DNA of 64,000 bases, from assembly GCF_030272615.1 (NCBI RefSeq), contig NC_081411.1, positions 183,914,977-183,978,976 on the forward strand, written 5' to 3'. Below the pieces are notes generated by a model. It saw nothing but the letters and a program-made list of their open reading frames with translations. It was not told where the DNA came from and did no database searches. The translations under genes and the position numbers were made by a program. The DNA is from Cryptomeria japonica (Eukaryota; Streptophyta; Pinopsida; Cupressales; Cupressaceae). Shown piece by piece: positions 23,886 to 35,740 of this stretch. The stretch's first letter is position 1; every line of letters begins with the position of its first letter.

Positions 23886-24015
23886 GGCTGTGCCGCTCCC
23901 CATAACCCCGCCACCCATTACCTCCGCCTCTGCGGAATAAAGTCACTGCTGCACCTCCCTCAAAAGATTTCGGCCCTGCACAAATTCCTTCATCAAGAAA
24001 AAAAAAAAATATAAA

Positions 24016-24040
24016 ACCCTAGCCCGAGTAGGGCTAGGGT
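24016..24040. other. Perfect hairpin in the solo LTR
   Basis: ACCCTAGCCC, a loop of GAGTA, then GGGCTAGGGT: a 10-bp stem with no mismatch. It is followed within 15 bases by an AATAAG-like sequence, so it could act near the LTR 3' processing region. That role is inferred. Confidence 0.8.
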
Positions 24041-24168
24041 AGTAATAAGAAATGATAAATTATAAAAAATAATATAGGGAGTATTTTATAATGCAAATTC
24101 CTAGTTAGGGTTTGCATGGTTTTGCTTTTATAAATGTGGGAAAATTGTTATATAATTTAATATATGGT

Positions 24169-24203
<35 letters not shown>

Positions 24204-24831
24204 AAAAATATATATAGAAAGTTGTGGACATTAAAGAATAAAGCAAATTTTTAGATTTTAACATTTTATTTAGTATTCTTATGAGTATATAAAATCAAGT
24301 GGGCAAACATTGATTTTTAATCAACCTAAGAGTATTGCTTATATATATATATATATATAATGAAATTGAGATTTAATTAACATACTTGGATTTTTGGAAA
24401 TTAAACTTTATAGGACGTTTTTCGTCATGGACTTATTTGTACTTTAGTTAATTTAATTTAAGTACATTTTAATTATGGATTAAAATGGATGCTAGAAGAA
24501 TAATTTTAATTAGATTTCTAAAATCAATTAATGGCTAGCAAAGATTAATTTGGCCTACGCCAATTAATTATCTAAATTAGTTGATTTATTAAATTCGAGT
24601 AGACAATAAAACTATTCACTTAGAATTCCGCATTTAATTTTTTTAATATTTTTGAATACTTGAACTAGTAGATAAAGTTAACTCTAAACATAGTTAAGAC
24701 AAAATTGTTATAGTATTTGATATTTGTCAAAATAAGATTTAAGATGTGATTTAAATTTTTTTTTTTATCCCGTTCTTGCCCTAAATTTTGGGCATGACAA
24801 GGAGGAATCCTTTTGGGAAGAAGAATAGTAC

Positions 24832-25870
24832 ATGTCAATAGAAGAGTCAGAGGGTGAGGCTACAAGAATGCCCCCAAAGATGACAAATGTGGATCTTTCT
24901 AGGATGGTGCAAGAGAATAGAGAAGAGAATGATCGGCTTGGGAAGTTGATTGAGAGCTTGGAAGGCAGGCTAGAGAGAGGACCTGATGGCTCAGAGGAAG
25001 TGGGAGAACAAGAGGAGAACCCATGAGGGCAGGAAGAAGAGGAAGTTCCTGTAGAGCATAGGTACCTGGTCAATGCCTTGAAGTCTTTGGAGAGGAGAAC
25101 CATGGACCAGAAATCAAACCTTCTTATTTTTCAGTGGGAAGATGGATGCCGATGGAGTGATGGATTGGATAGAGTCCTTGAACAATTTTTTTAAATGTGA
25201 AGACATTGCTGACAACCAAAAGATGAAGGTTGCCAAGTCAAAAATGCAAGGAGCAACCCTGACATGGTGGAATTTTGTGCAAGGAGAAAGAGTGAAAGAG
25301 GGAAGAAGAATGATCACCTCTTGGAAGAAGATGATTACAAAGATCAAGGGAGTATATGTACCAGAGGACTATGAAGTCCAATTACACAAGAGAAGGTAGA
25401 ATATTAGACAAAAAGAGATGGATGTGTGTGCCTATATTGAATAATTTCAGAAATTGAGTATAAAGTCTAAGAAGGTGGAAGATGAAAGTGAAAGAGTGGC
25501 AAGGTATCTAAACAACCTGAGGTGAAACATACAAGAAGAGTTGAACCTCTTGTACCTTGACATTGTTCATAAATGCTATCAATTAGCATTAAAAGTAGAG
25601 GAGAAGCTCAAAAGAATACAAGAGTAGAGCAGTAGAGGAAAGGGTAAGCAACCAAGAGGAAGGAGCAACTTCAGAGGAAAAGGATACAATTTTAAATTTC
25701 AAGGAGAGAGCAGTCAAGATTCCTCAAGGAATGATAACAACAACAAAGGCAAATTCAGAGGTAAAAGGCCAAATTCCAGAGGAAGATCATCAGGAAGAGG
25801 AGCAGGACCAATAAAATGTTTTAACTGCAACCAAGGGGGACACATTGCCAATAGATGCTCAAAGAAGATG
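24832..25870 (+). pseudogene. Chromovirus gag
   Basis: Starts at the ATG at 24832 with a charged coiled-coil-like N-terminus (VQENREENDRLGKLIESLEG). The gag core has MDWIESLNNFF and ATLTWWNFVQ, then a Gly/Arg/Lys-rich tail and one intact CCHC knuckle, CFNCNQGGHIANRC, at 25817-25858. Gag forms the particle and binds RNA. Stops at 25024, 25397 and several later codons, and a frame change near 25135, make it non-functional. Confidence 0.88.
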
Positions 25871-26760
25871 GGGTCTAGTTCCCAAGGGGAAAGGAAAGCC
25901 AATCTAACCCAAGAATCAGATTACCAAGGTAGTAGTAAACCTAAATCATATGGTTATCTAGAGACCGGAGAGGCACTAATAATGAGAAGAACCCTCTTGA
26001 AGGTACCAACAACTATGGAGCCACCCCAGAGGAAGTCTATCTTCTGCACAACTTGCCAATCAAGAGGAAAGGTATGTAAGGTTTTTGTTGACTCAAGGTC
26101 TACCGAGAATTTTGTGTAAATAGAAATGGTAGAGAAGTTGAAATTGAGGAGAATACACCATCCATACCCCTATAAGGTGCCTTGGCTCACAAAAGGGCAA
26201 CAAACTCTTGTAGAAGAGCAATCATGGGTAGAATTCTAGATAGGATCATATAAAGATAAGATTTTGTTTGATGTTGTTAACATGGATGCTTGTCACCTCT
26301 TGTTTGGAAAACCATGATAGTATGACCTCAAAGCACACCATAATGGCTTTAGGAATACCTATTCCATCACAAAGAATGGCAAGGTCATAGAGCTACTGGC
26401 CCTAACTAAAAACAATGAAGAGAAAAAGGAAACTGAGTCCAAAGTGATGATGATGGAGGGCAAACCATTCCTCAAGGAGATAAAGATGGAAGAAGGAATA
26501 TTCTTTGCATTGCTTCCAATACCAACCTCAAAGGTGAAGCCCGCTACAAATGACAAAGTAGAAGGAAAGGACAAGGATCTCAGTTTAGAAGTGAAGGAGA
26601 TCATTAGTAAATACCGAGGCATAGTTGCAGATGGAGTACCAAGGAGATTTTTGCCAATGAGAGAGATCATTCATTGTATTGATTTGATCCCAGGGGCCAC
26701 ATTACCTAACAAGGTTGCATACAAACTCACACCACAACAAAATGAGGAGATGACAAGGTA
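25871..26760 (+). pseudogene. Chromovirus protease region
   Basis: The retropepsin site appears as VFVDSRSTENFV near 26080-26118; the family has D-S-G, so the active-site Gly is changed to Arg. The following segments (EQSWVEF, GSYKDKILFDVVNMDACHLLFGKP) match the conserved protease C-terminal half of Reina/CRM elements. Stops occur at 26117, near 26239 and near 26315. The linker to reverse transcriptase (GVPRRFLPMREIIHCIDLIPGA) is well kept. Confidence 0.85.
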
Positions 26761-27560
26761 AATTCAAGAGTTGCTAGACTCTGATTTGATTGGAAAGAGT
26801 CTTAGCCCATGTGCAGTACCGACAGTTTTGGCATCCAGAAAGGATGAAACATGGAGGCTTTGTACTAACTCAAGAGCTCTCAACAAGATCACCATAAGGT
26901 ATAGATTTCCAATGCCTAGGATAGAGGATTTTCTTGATTATTTGGGGGGTGCAAAATATTTTTCTAAAATTGATTTAAAGAGTGGATACCACCAAATTAG
27001 AATTAGGGCCAGTGATGAGTGGAAAACAACCTTCAAAACAAATGAAGGGTTGTATGAATGGAAGGTTATGCCATTTGGTTTGTCTAACGCCCCAAGTACA
27101 TTCATGAGACTCGTGAATGAAGTTTTGAAATATTTCATAGGCAAGTTTGTAATAATGTATTTGGATGACATCCTAGTATTTAGTAGGACAAAGGAAGAAC
27201 ACTTGAGGCATCTAGACATAGTTTTGAAAAGGTTGAGTGAAGAGGAATTGATGATCAATATGGAGAAGTGTTTGTTCATGCAAGAAGAGCTCATCTACCT
27301 AGGATTTGTGATCTCCAAGGGTCACTTGAAGATGGATCAGGATAAGGTAAATTCAATTCTTTCTTGGCCTACTCCTAAGACTATTGGTGAAGTTACAATT
27401 TTCCATGGATTAGCTACATTTTATAGAAAGTTCATAAGAGGTTTTAGTTAGATATGTGCTCCAATGTTGGAAACCATAAAAAGGTGGTCAAAAGTGCAGG
27501 TTTTCTTGGACAAAGGAGGTGGATGAGACATTTGAGACTCTCAAGAAAAATGTAGCTCAA
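26761..27560 (+). pseudogene. Chromovirus reverse transcriptase
   Basis: Open for 226 codons (26771-27451 plus in-frame sequence before). Blocks are [47 protein letters not shown] and the catalytic YLDDILVF at 27158-27181, all intact. The enzyme copies element RNA into DNA. A stop after the [10 protein letters not shown] block and a frameshift near 27480 separate it from RNase H. Confidence 0.93.
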
Positions 27561-27960
27561 CAACTGGTACTTGCTTTACCTGAATTTTAACAAAGTGTTT
27601 CAGATTGAATGTGATGCTAGTCATGTGGCCATAGGAATAGTCATAAACCAAGAAGCCAGACCTATAGCATTCTTTAGTGAAAAAATCAATGAGGTAAAGA
27701 GAAAATATTCTTCTTATGACCTAAAAATGTATGCACTAGTTCAGGAATTGAAAAAATGGAGACACTATACGCTACCAAAGGAATTTATGGTCTACACTAA
27801 CAACCAAGCCTTGAGTTTCATTAATAGCCAAGAAAAGTTAAACCATAGGCATATGAAGTGGGTAGAATCCCTACAAGCCTATACCTTTTGCATAAAACAC
27901 AAGAAAGGAATAGCCAACAAAGTGGTTGATGCACTGAGTAGGAGAGTACTGACCATATCT
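27561..27960 (+). pseudogene. Chromovirus RNase H
   Basis: Continues pol with FQIECDASHVAIGIV, YALVQELKKWRHY, VYTNNQALSF (family has TDN, so a catalytic Asp is changed to Asn) and KKGIANKVVDALSR. The domain degrades the RNA strand of the hybrid. It is in one frame with the integrase start. Confidence 0.88.
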
Positions 27961-29000
27961 GAAATCCAATTAGAAAGCATTGGGATTGATGCAATGAAAG
28001 ACATGTATGCCGCAAATGAGGAATTTAAGGAGATTTACAAAACATTTACTGAATTTGGTGAAAGGTATCATGTAGAGTTTTCTAATTTTCTGATCCAAGA
28101 TGGACTTCTTTTTAAAGGTGGGCAATTGTGTATACCAAAGCTCTCAATGAGGACTAATATCATCAAGGAAAAGCATAGTGGAGCTATGGCAGGTCATTTT
28201 GGTTTGGACAAGACACTTGAATTGGTAAGAAGGCACTACTTTTGGCCCAAATTGCAGGTTGATGTGAGAAAATTTGTAGATACATGCACCATTTGCCAAA
28301 AGGCAAAAGGAAGAAGTACCAATGCTGGTCTCTATCAACCCTTACCCATTCGCTCAATACCTTGGGAAAGTGTGTCAATGAAATTTGTAATGGGTTTACC
28401 CAGGACCCAAAATGGGTTTGACAATGTATTTGTGATAGTGGATATGTTTAGTAAAATGACACATTTCTTTCCATGTAAGTCCACTAGCGATGCATCTTAT
28501 ATAACAGATTTGTTTTTTAGAGAAGTAGGAAGGATTCATGGACTTCCATTGGCCATTTTTGGAGAACTCTGTGGAGGAAACTTGGCACCAATTTGTCTTT
28601 CTCATTAGCCTACCATCCACAAATAGATGGGCAGACATGAGTAGTAAACCAGTCATTAGGGAATTCGTTGAGATGTCTTACAAGGAAACATGGTGAAAAG
28701 TGGGATTCAATCTTACTTGAGGTTGAGTTTGCCTACAATGAAACTGTAAATAGAAGCACCAGGAAGTCACCATTTCAGATTGTGTATGGGTTGCATCCAA
28801 GAGGGGTATTGGAGTTGAGAAAACTACCCCATACGGATCCCATAAGTGAAGATGGTGAGAGGTTTGCTGAAGCCATAAAAGAAGTTCATGAGCAGGTCAA
28901 AATACAACTTCAAAAGTCATCAGAAAAATACAAAGAACATGTAGATCAGAAAGGAGAGAGGTATAGTTTCAAGTTGGAGATTTGGTTTGGGCAAATTTGA
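27961..29000 (+). pseudogene. Chromovirus integrase, core disrupted
   Basis: The zinc-binding end is visible (HSGAMAGHFGLDKTLEL, then CTICQKAKG near 28285). In the core, the first catalytic Asp of the usual MDFV block reads MKFV near 28380. The SDR segment with the second Asp is missing between GLPLAI and FWRTLW (about 28555), with a frameshift. The catalytic Glu codon lies where an in-frame TGA interrupts QT-VVN near 28640. The C-terminal part (FAYNETVNRSTRKSPF) is then open at 28668-29000. The insertion enzyme is therefore inactive three times over. Confidence 0.88.
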
Positions 29001-29400
29001 AGAAGGAAAGGTTACCTAAGGGCAAACACACTAAGATCATGCAAAGGAAAGTTAGACCATGTCAAATCTTGAAGAAGTTTGGCAATAATGCTTATGAAAT
29101 TCAATTACCATCAAACCTTGGCATATCTCCTATTTTTAATGTTTGTGATCTAACTCCTTTTAAAGATGACTCTAATGTAGGTAACTCATAGCAGATCCTA
29201 GAAGAAGCAACAAATATAGATTTTCCCAAACATGAGCCACCTAAACTTGAAAAAATTTTGGACACCAAGATTGTAAAGAAGACCAGGAACAATGAGTATA
29301 AACAATACTTGGTCAAATAGAAAGGAAAACCAGACTCTAAAGCCATTTGGTTGGATGAAGATCAGATTAATAAGCATGGCACTACATGACCTCATTTGAA
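28982..29400 (+). pseudogene. Integrase GPF-like tail and chromodomain
   Basis: The tail VWANLKKERLPKGKHTK, then GNNAYEIQLPSNLGISPIF, is the GPY/F-type end of chromoviral integrases. It is followed by ILDTKIVKKTRNNEYKQYLVK-stop-KGKPDSKAIWL at about 29248-29360, which is the chromodomain fold wording (YLVKWKG in the family; the Trp is a stop here). Chromodomains direct insertion to particular chromatin. Confidence 0.85.
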
Positions 29401-29431
29401 GTGGACTTGATATTCATTCACCCCAAGAGTA

Positions 29432-30950
29432 TGGTGCAGGAGCACCTCATGACTAAGATAATATGAGCAATAAAGGATAAAGGACACACATGAGAATGTG
29501 AACTTTCAATCTATGTAATAGGGTAGTCTTGTTTGTTTGATGTTTGATTTGTTTGTAATAAATCCCACCTTGTAACCCAATGACATGTATTTGGCAATTT
29601 GATAAGTCACCATGGGCATATGGGCCTAGGGGTATTTGGCTGAGTATTTTTCTAGGTGTTTATGTGTTGGAGATGTCTTAGAAAGGTTTAATGTCAAAAA
29701 GTTGCTCAGACTTGACAACTTTGTTGACAACTTTTAATGACAACTTTTGGTTGCAAACAACAACTTCTTTCCAACGGTCACCTCGATTCAAAAAGTGGTT
29801 GATAACCATTGAGGAAGGTATAAAATATAATCTCCAATCATAATTGAATTAGGAGAGAAGGAGGGGAGAATGAATTTGTAAACTTTAGCATAATTGAAGT
29901 AATAGATTTATGAGAATTCCCTGCAATTCTATTATTATATGTGGTGTCCCGTACTATACAATCATTTTTGAATTAGGAAACTAGTGGGATGTGTTAGAGT
30001 GGCCAATCACCTTTCAGATGCATCAAGTATGAGGTCCTAATTGACCAAGACAAGGAAGAAATTGATAAATTTGTGGAAGTGTTCTAGATTTGATAGTTTT
30101 GTCTAGGGTTTACAAAGAAATGACCTTACCTTGCTGATCCTTCATTTGTGGTTCACAACTTTGGAGGGGATGCAAGTATGGCCAATTTATTTTAGGATTT
30201 TAAAGGTCTTTTGCAGGTTAGGACCAGTTGGAGGCAAGGGTTTGATGCATTAAGGTGGGCAACTCCATGTGGCCACCGACAAGTGTAAGCAAACAGGTCT
30301 CACATCAGGGGTTAAAGGTTTGATCATGATCTAAGGCTTAGGAATTGGTGTATTTGCAATGGCTTAAGAGTATTCCTTGAGTTTTTTTGGTGCATTAAGG
30401 TCTGTGTCTATACACTCCTTTGAAAAATAGGCCTAATTGGGCTATACCGATCCCCTAACCATAGTAGGGTTTGGATTCTTGTGTTCCCTATCGATAAGAA
30501 CCCTTAGGATATGTTTTGTAACCCCCAAAAGGGTATCCAAATCTGAGACTTTTTGTCTGGTCTTTTCGAGAAACAAAGAGTAAGTGTAGAAAACTGGTTT
30601 GGTGGGGCTATTAGGTTTTGTAGACCTTGTTGTAGCAGTTATCCAAACCGGTATAGGGAACCTGAACTCAATATTGATGGAAGTCTCTCTGACCTAGGGG
30701 AATTCAAATCAAACCTTCATTAGCCATTTTTGCATTGGAGAAGGGACCAAACCAATGTTGACCATAGAGACTTTGTACTGGTAAATGAGAGAGACCTTGT
30801 ACTGGTAGTCTTTTGTTTAGAGAAAGGGGTATGGGACTTGTCAAACTGATGTTCCTTAACCCCTAGAGTGTTGTGTGATTGCTAGGGTCCTTGGTGTGTT
30901 CTTGGATTAGGGAAACCTATCCTATACCGACACCGGAACTCTCTGCATCA
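29432..30950 (+). repeat. 3' LTR of the chromovirus
   Basis: 1519 bp, partner of 19027-20543, ending GCATCA and followed directly by the TSD CTATC at 30951-30955. It has no supported gene. Confidence 0.95.
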
Positions 30951-30955
30951 CTATC

Positions 30956-31533
30956 TAGCATCTCATCAAGCATTACTGAGCTATTTTTGAATTTCTCCTT
31001 TTAATCATTAGAAGTAGAAATATCATATCTTAGAATTGTGATGTCTTTCAAGTTCTTGACCATCATTCTTGGATTGTGCCAATTCAAGCCTCAACTGATC
31101 AATCTCATAATTCAGTCTGCAACACTCATTTGCTCTATCTTTTAATGATTGAGTTAAGCTTTCTTCATTCTTTTTCTGGTCTCCAATCTCCTTTGTCAGT
31201 TTCATAACAATGGATTGCATTTCATTCTTCAATACAACATTCTCTCTAGTAAGCTTTTCACATTCATCAATCTTGCCTTGATCTTCAATGCTTTCTTCAT
31301 CTTTCTCTTTCAGTTTGTCCACCAACTCTTTCCTCTCATCTCTTGAAATGCTCACTTGTTTCTTCAATATCTCAATGAAGTATTCAATTGCAGTCAAGTT
31401 TGTCTTCAAGGAAATTCATTTCTTGCTGCATCAAGGTCTTCATGTGCCACACTTATCTATCTCTGCAAACTAGAATCCATTGATTCAATCTTTTGGACTT
31501 TCCTCGAGTTGTTAGACTTCCTCGGAGGAACTA
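30956..31533 (-). pseudogene. Element X gag, coiled-coil part
   Basis: Minus-strand ORF 31409-31023 (128 codons) is a heptad-rich coiled coil (FIEILKKQVSISRDERKELVD, then QLRLELAQSKNDGQ). The frame goes on after a shift to a LDEMLDSQ segment that is cut by the chromovirus at 30955 and resumes at 19026. Plant copia gags often have such a coiled coil between capsid and zinc knuckles. The capsid portion itself is not recognisable here, so X may have lost it. Confidence 0.68.
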
Positions 31534-31546
31534 GGCTTTGATACCA
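31534..31546 (-). other. Element X primer-binding site
   Basis: The minus strand reads TGGTATCAAAGCC, two bases inside the LTR boundary at 31549. It matches the initiator tRNA-Met type site and fixes X as a minus-strand element. Confidence 0.8.
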
Positions 31547-31548
31547 AT

Positions 31549-32345
31549 TGTTGGAATCAATGAACACTGAGATGGGGGTTGAATCAATGTTCTGCAATTT
31601 ATAAACTTATTAAATATTGATTCTTAAACCACAAGATGAATAAGAAAGAAAACAAAGCGCAGAAGCATAAAACAAATAACCATGCAACCATAACACCGAG
31701 ATTTTTATGTGGAAATACTAAAGAAAAAAACCATACTGGAATTTGAACCCACAATATTATTCCACTATGGCCAATAGCAAAACAATATTACATGAGGGGA
31801 ATGCACTTGCATTCAGACACACTACTTAGAGATCACTGCTCAAGTTACAAAATAGGGGTACAACCCCGGAGGAAGACTTGCTACCTTACAAATGATTACA
31901 CAAAGTGATGAACTAGAAAACAACATCTATTTATGCAAAAAATCAGTTCCAGTTAGGCACAAAGTGATCTAGTGTGACTGATAAACTTAATTGCTATGTT
32001 TTGGCCTGCAACTACTTACTGGATCAACTAAAGTCAAGGTGTGGATGTGAAACTGAGCTCAGTCACTTTAAAAAAATTTCTACCACATCATATCCATCAT
32101 AAAAAGCATCATTCAGGACGATCTTATATATCTGCACACACAAAAATGATCTCCCACAAATCGGCTTCACCAAATATCAAAATATGAAACATGCAGCTTC
32201 AAGTCGGTTTCAATCTTTACAAAAAAAAATATTCTGGATCAATACCATATGATTACATGCTTTCTATAGGTCTCACAAATTATCTCAAACACATCATCAA
32301 TCACCGTAATTAACTCTAAGAATTCGGTCACACGTTACACCAACA
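31549..32345 (-). repeat. LTR of element X (5' in element orientation)
   Basis: About 797 bp; plus-strand ends are TGTTGGAATC and TACACCAACA, an inverted terminal pair. The part 32108-32345 recurs at 8470-8705 and 34100-34336. Beyond 32345, bases 32346-32368 match X internal sequence (8706 onward) rather than new flank, which shows a duplication junction. Confidence 0.78.
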
Positions 32346-32368
32346 ATTATGAAGATAACTATGTTTAA

Positions 32369-34099
32369 TTGCTCTGCCTGAATGAAAGGGTAGGCTTATC
32401 ATATTCGGTCAACCAGGGACTTCCAGAAGAAAAGCGCCCGCGAAGTGGAGGAAACGCAGATCCAGCTGGAAAAAAGGATCCCTTTTCAGAGATAAGTGGA
32501 GGAAACACACCTCTGCACAATGCAGCAAGGAAGAAAAGCTTGAATGTATGTTTATTTCTATTACGAGCATCTAGTTGTTACTGAAGTTGTTTCCTTGAGC
32601 CAACTCTTGTGTTTAAGCATACATTTTGGGTTTTTCGATTGTTTAATTTCTATATACTGATTTGAGTGTGCATTTTGTAGATGGTCAATTCGTTGCTGCG
32701 TATAAAGGGGATAAACATATTTGTCATTTACAAGGAAGGCTTAATGACCCTCGACAATGTGAGAGAGAACACAGAGTACCACGAATCCAACAGAATAATT
32801 GCAGTGCTGTCTAATTATCTTTCCAACTAAAAGCCTTTCCTATACAACGCTCCAAAGGTTTGCGCACAGAAGCACGAGAATGCCATTAACATGGTGAACA
32901 AAACATATGATGACAGGCGCATCACTGAATTAGTGGTGGCAGTGTTGTTAGCCACAATGACATTTACAACGGCTTTCACTGTTCCAGGTAGTTTTGTGTT
33001 GGACGATGAGAATGGAAACAAGAGTTTAGGCTGGCCGATTCTGCTCGGATTGCACTCCTTCAAGATTTTTCTCATCGCTGATTGCTTGGCATTCTTTCTG
33101 TCGCTATTCGTGGTACTAATGTGGCAGATGAGTACACCAATCACCATAGGAAATAAGATATTGTTCATGTGTACCACTAACCTATTGGTTTGTGCCACGT
33201 TTGCCTTTACAGCCTATGGCTTCATGGCTGCAGTGTATTCCATGCTTGGTTCATTCTTGGGGCGTGCTTGGTTATCTCCTTCTGTTGTAATTTCACCTTT
33301 TTGTACACGGGTTCAAAGTTTTTCGTGACAAAGGCCCGATTCCTCTATTCCCTGACCGTGGGGGAGTGGGTGTGGACGAAACTAGAGAGATGGGGGCTTC
33401 TAAACTTTCTACGCCAGTCGAAAAACAAGTGCCTTGACATCTTTTACTTCTGGCCTACCCAGGACAAAGATATGGCTACGATATAGAACACTTAGTGATT
33501 AATAAGGTTTGAAAAGGTGTGTGATATTTCTATCAAGTTCCCCAAGTTAAAGCTTCCCGGCTTTGTGCCGCAAGGTGAAGTGCGGATGCATTGCTTCAGC
33601 TTCTTATTAGTCCCTACCTATGATCTTTTCAAGTCTGTGTTATGAATGTTTGCAAATGGTTATAATTGTACTAATTATCTATGTCCGTGTTACACATGCA
33701 AAACAAATACTTGCATCCTTCAAGATGTGATGTTTGTGTTTGTGTATTTCAAAGTTGAATATATGATGTATTGCCAATAATATTTTCTAAATTATCTTTT
33801 GAATTATAGATAAGTTTCATATTATATTGAAATATATTAGTCATGGATTCACGAAAGAACTTCACAATTATTATGATATCATATAGTTTATATGTTTTAG
33901 ATATATAAATTTTTGAAAATTAAATATTCATAAAAATAACACATATTTTACAAACCAATCAATTAGGACTATTTGCCATACAATCATATTTACAAATTTA
34001 AAATAATGTCCAATAAATTTAAGATTGCATTCGTGGAAGTCAATTTTTTTTAATAGAATTGCACATTCAATCATGTCTTTTTTTGACAAAACTAGAACT
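32369..34099 (+). pseudogene. Ankyrin-PGG pseudogene, copy B
   Basis: Holds the end of exon 2 (to 32545), an intron with donor GTATGT and acceptor TTTTGTAG, and a nearly full exon 3 (32681-33486). Exon 3 encodes the last ankyrin repeat and the PGG membrane domain (ELVVAVLLATM, FTVPGSF, four hydrophobic helices). It is broken by an in-frame TAA at 32828-32830. Near 33247, 25 bp are missing relative to the intact gene, at a CTTG repeat, which shifts the frame. A second deletion of about 20 bp lies near 33340. The 3' flank 33487-34099 matches those of copies A and C. Exon 1 and most of exon 2 are absent. Confidence 0.9.
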
Positions 34100-34637
34100 C
34101 ATCACTAAGGATGATCTTATATATGTGCACACACAAAAATTATCTCCCACAAGTTGGCTTCACCAAATATCAAAATATGAAACGCGTAGCTTCAAGTCGG
34201 CTTCAATCTTTACAAAACTTTATTCTGAATCAATACCAAATGATTACACACTTCCTATAGGTCTCACCAATCATCTGGGACACATCATCAATCACTGAAA
34301 TTAACTCGAAGAATCTAGTCACACATTACATCAACAATTATGAAGATAACTCTGTTTAACTGCTTTGCCAAATACCGGACCTTTAACCAAGCATAGGAAT
34401 CAACAACGAATAGTAGATCTACATGACAAGTTTTTTCATATACTTAACCAACTATAACGAAACCAAAATGCTTTACCAAAAATAGGAAATGTTCATCAAA
34501 ACTTTACACTAAGCTTCACTAGGCAGACTTAATACCAGAAAACTTACTAAAGACATTTGGTTAACCAAATTTGCATACCGGATCAGATCAATAGGATAAG
34601 TTGCTATAGATGAAAACTCCTAAGAATATGCATCCAT
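34100..34637 (-). repeat. Second copy of the truncated X LTR and adjoining X sequence
   Basis: 34100-34336 is the LTR piece and 34337-34637 matches X internal sequence at 8706-9005. Together with copy B it repeats the arrangement seen after copy A. Homology stops at about 34637, where a GA-rich block starts shortly after. Confidence 0.8.
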
Positions 34638-34679
34638 CAGGCATGATCATTATTCACCATAGCATCAAGTGCTAACAAG

Positions 34680-35740
34680 AAGGGGGAAGAAGAAAGAGAT
34701 AGATATGAAGATAGAGATAGAGATGGAGATGGAGAAGAAGAGGGATATGGAGGGGAGAGGGAGAGATAAAGAGAGAGAGAGAGAGAGATGGATATATAGA
34801 GATGGAAGATATAAATATATAGAGAAGGAGAGAGGGGGACATATAGAAGTATAAAGATAGAGATAGGAAGTATCATAAAGAGATAGGTGGAGAGATAGAA
34901 AGATACAAAGATAAAAATAAAATGAGACATGGAATAAGAAATATGGAGAGACATATGTCTAGAGATGGAATGAGAGAGAGGAAGACAGATGTAGAGATGA
35001 AGATAGAAGGAGAGAGGAAGAGGGAGAGCTAGATAGGTAGAGGGATAGATAGAGATATATATAGATTGAGATATAGAGGGGGAGAGATAGAGATGAATAG
35101 GTAAATATATGTAGAGGAAGAGGGAGAGGGAGAGATAATTGAAGGGACATAGATGGTATATAGAGCAATAGAGATATAGAATATAAGGAGATGTAGAGAG
35201 AGGAGGAGAGAGAGAGATTGGGGATAGATAGAGAGACAACCAATCAAAGAGAAGTAGAGATGGAGAGATGGGGAGACAAAGTTATATGAGAATAGAAAGT
35301 GAGGCAGAGGTATATTTAGAGACATGAATAAAGGAATAGGAAGGGAGTGCGGGAGGGAGATATGGGGAGAGATAGAGAGGTAGCATAGAAAAGGACAAGG
35401 AGATAGATAGAGAGATAGATGTACATAGATATGATTAGAAAGATATAGAGGAGTGAGAAGGAGATAAAGAGAAATAGATAGAAAGAGTCATAGAGCAGCA
35501 GAGATAGAGTTAATAAGAGAGAGGTAGATATAATGAGATATAAATATATAGAAAGAGGTGGAGAAAGATGGAGAGATAATAAGATAGAGATAGAGGGAAT
35601 GCTGAAGAAAAGAGATATAGATATAGTATGAATCTAGATAGAGGGATGAATGGATGGAGAGAGGGAGACATGTCTAGAAATAGAGGGGGGTAGGCAAATA
35701 GATGTATAGATGAATATAGAGGGGGAGAGGAAGAGGGATA
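34680..35740. repeat. Degenerate GA-rich (polypurine) block
   Basis: About 1 kb of imperfect AGAGATAGAGG-type repeats, almost pure purine plus T on the plus strand. The long minus-strand frames rich in Ser, Leu, Tyr and Pro are by-products of the repeat and not genes. Confidence 0.9.

Noticed and set aside
23624-23940. Several 60-96 codon frames on both strands rich in Cys, His and Pro
   Set aside because: They are created by the 34-bp GC-rich tandem units; frames on both strands at once and no start context.
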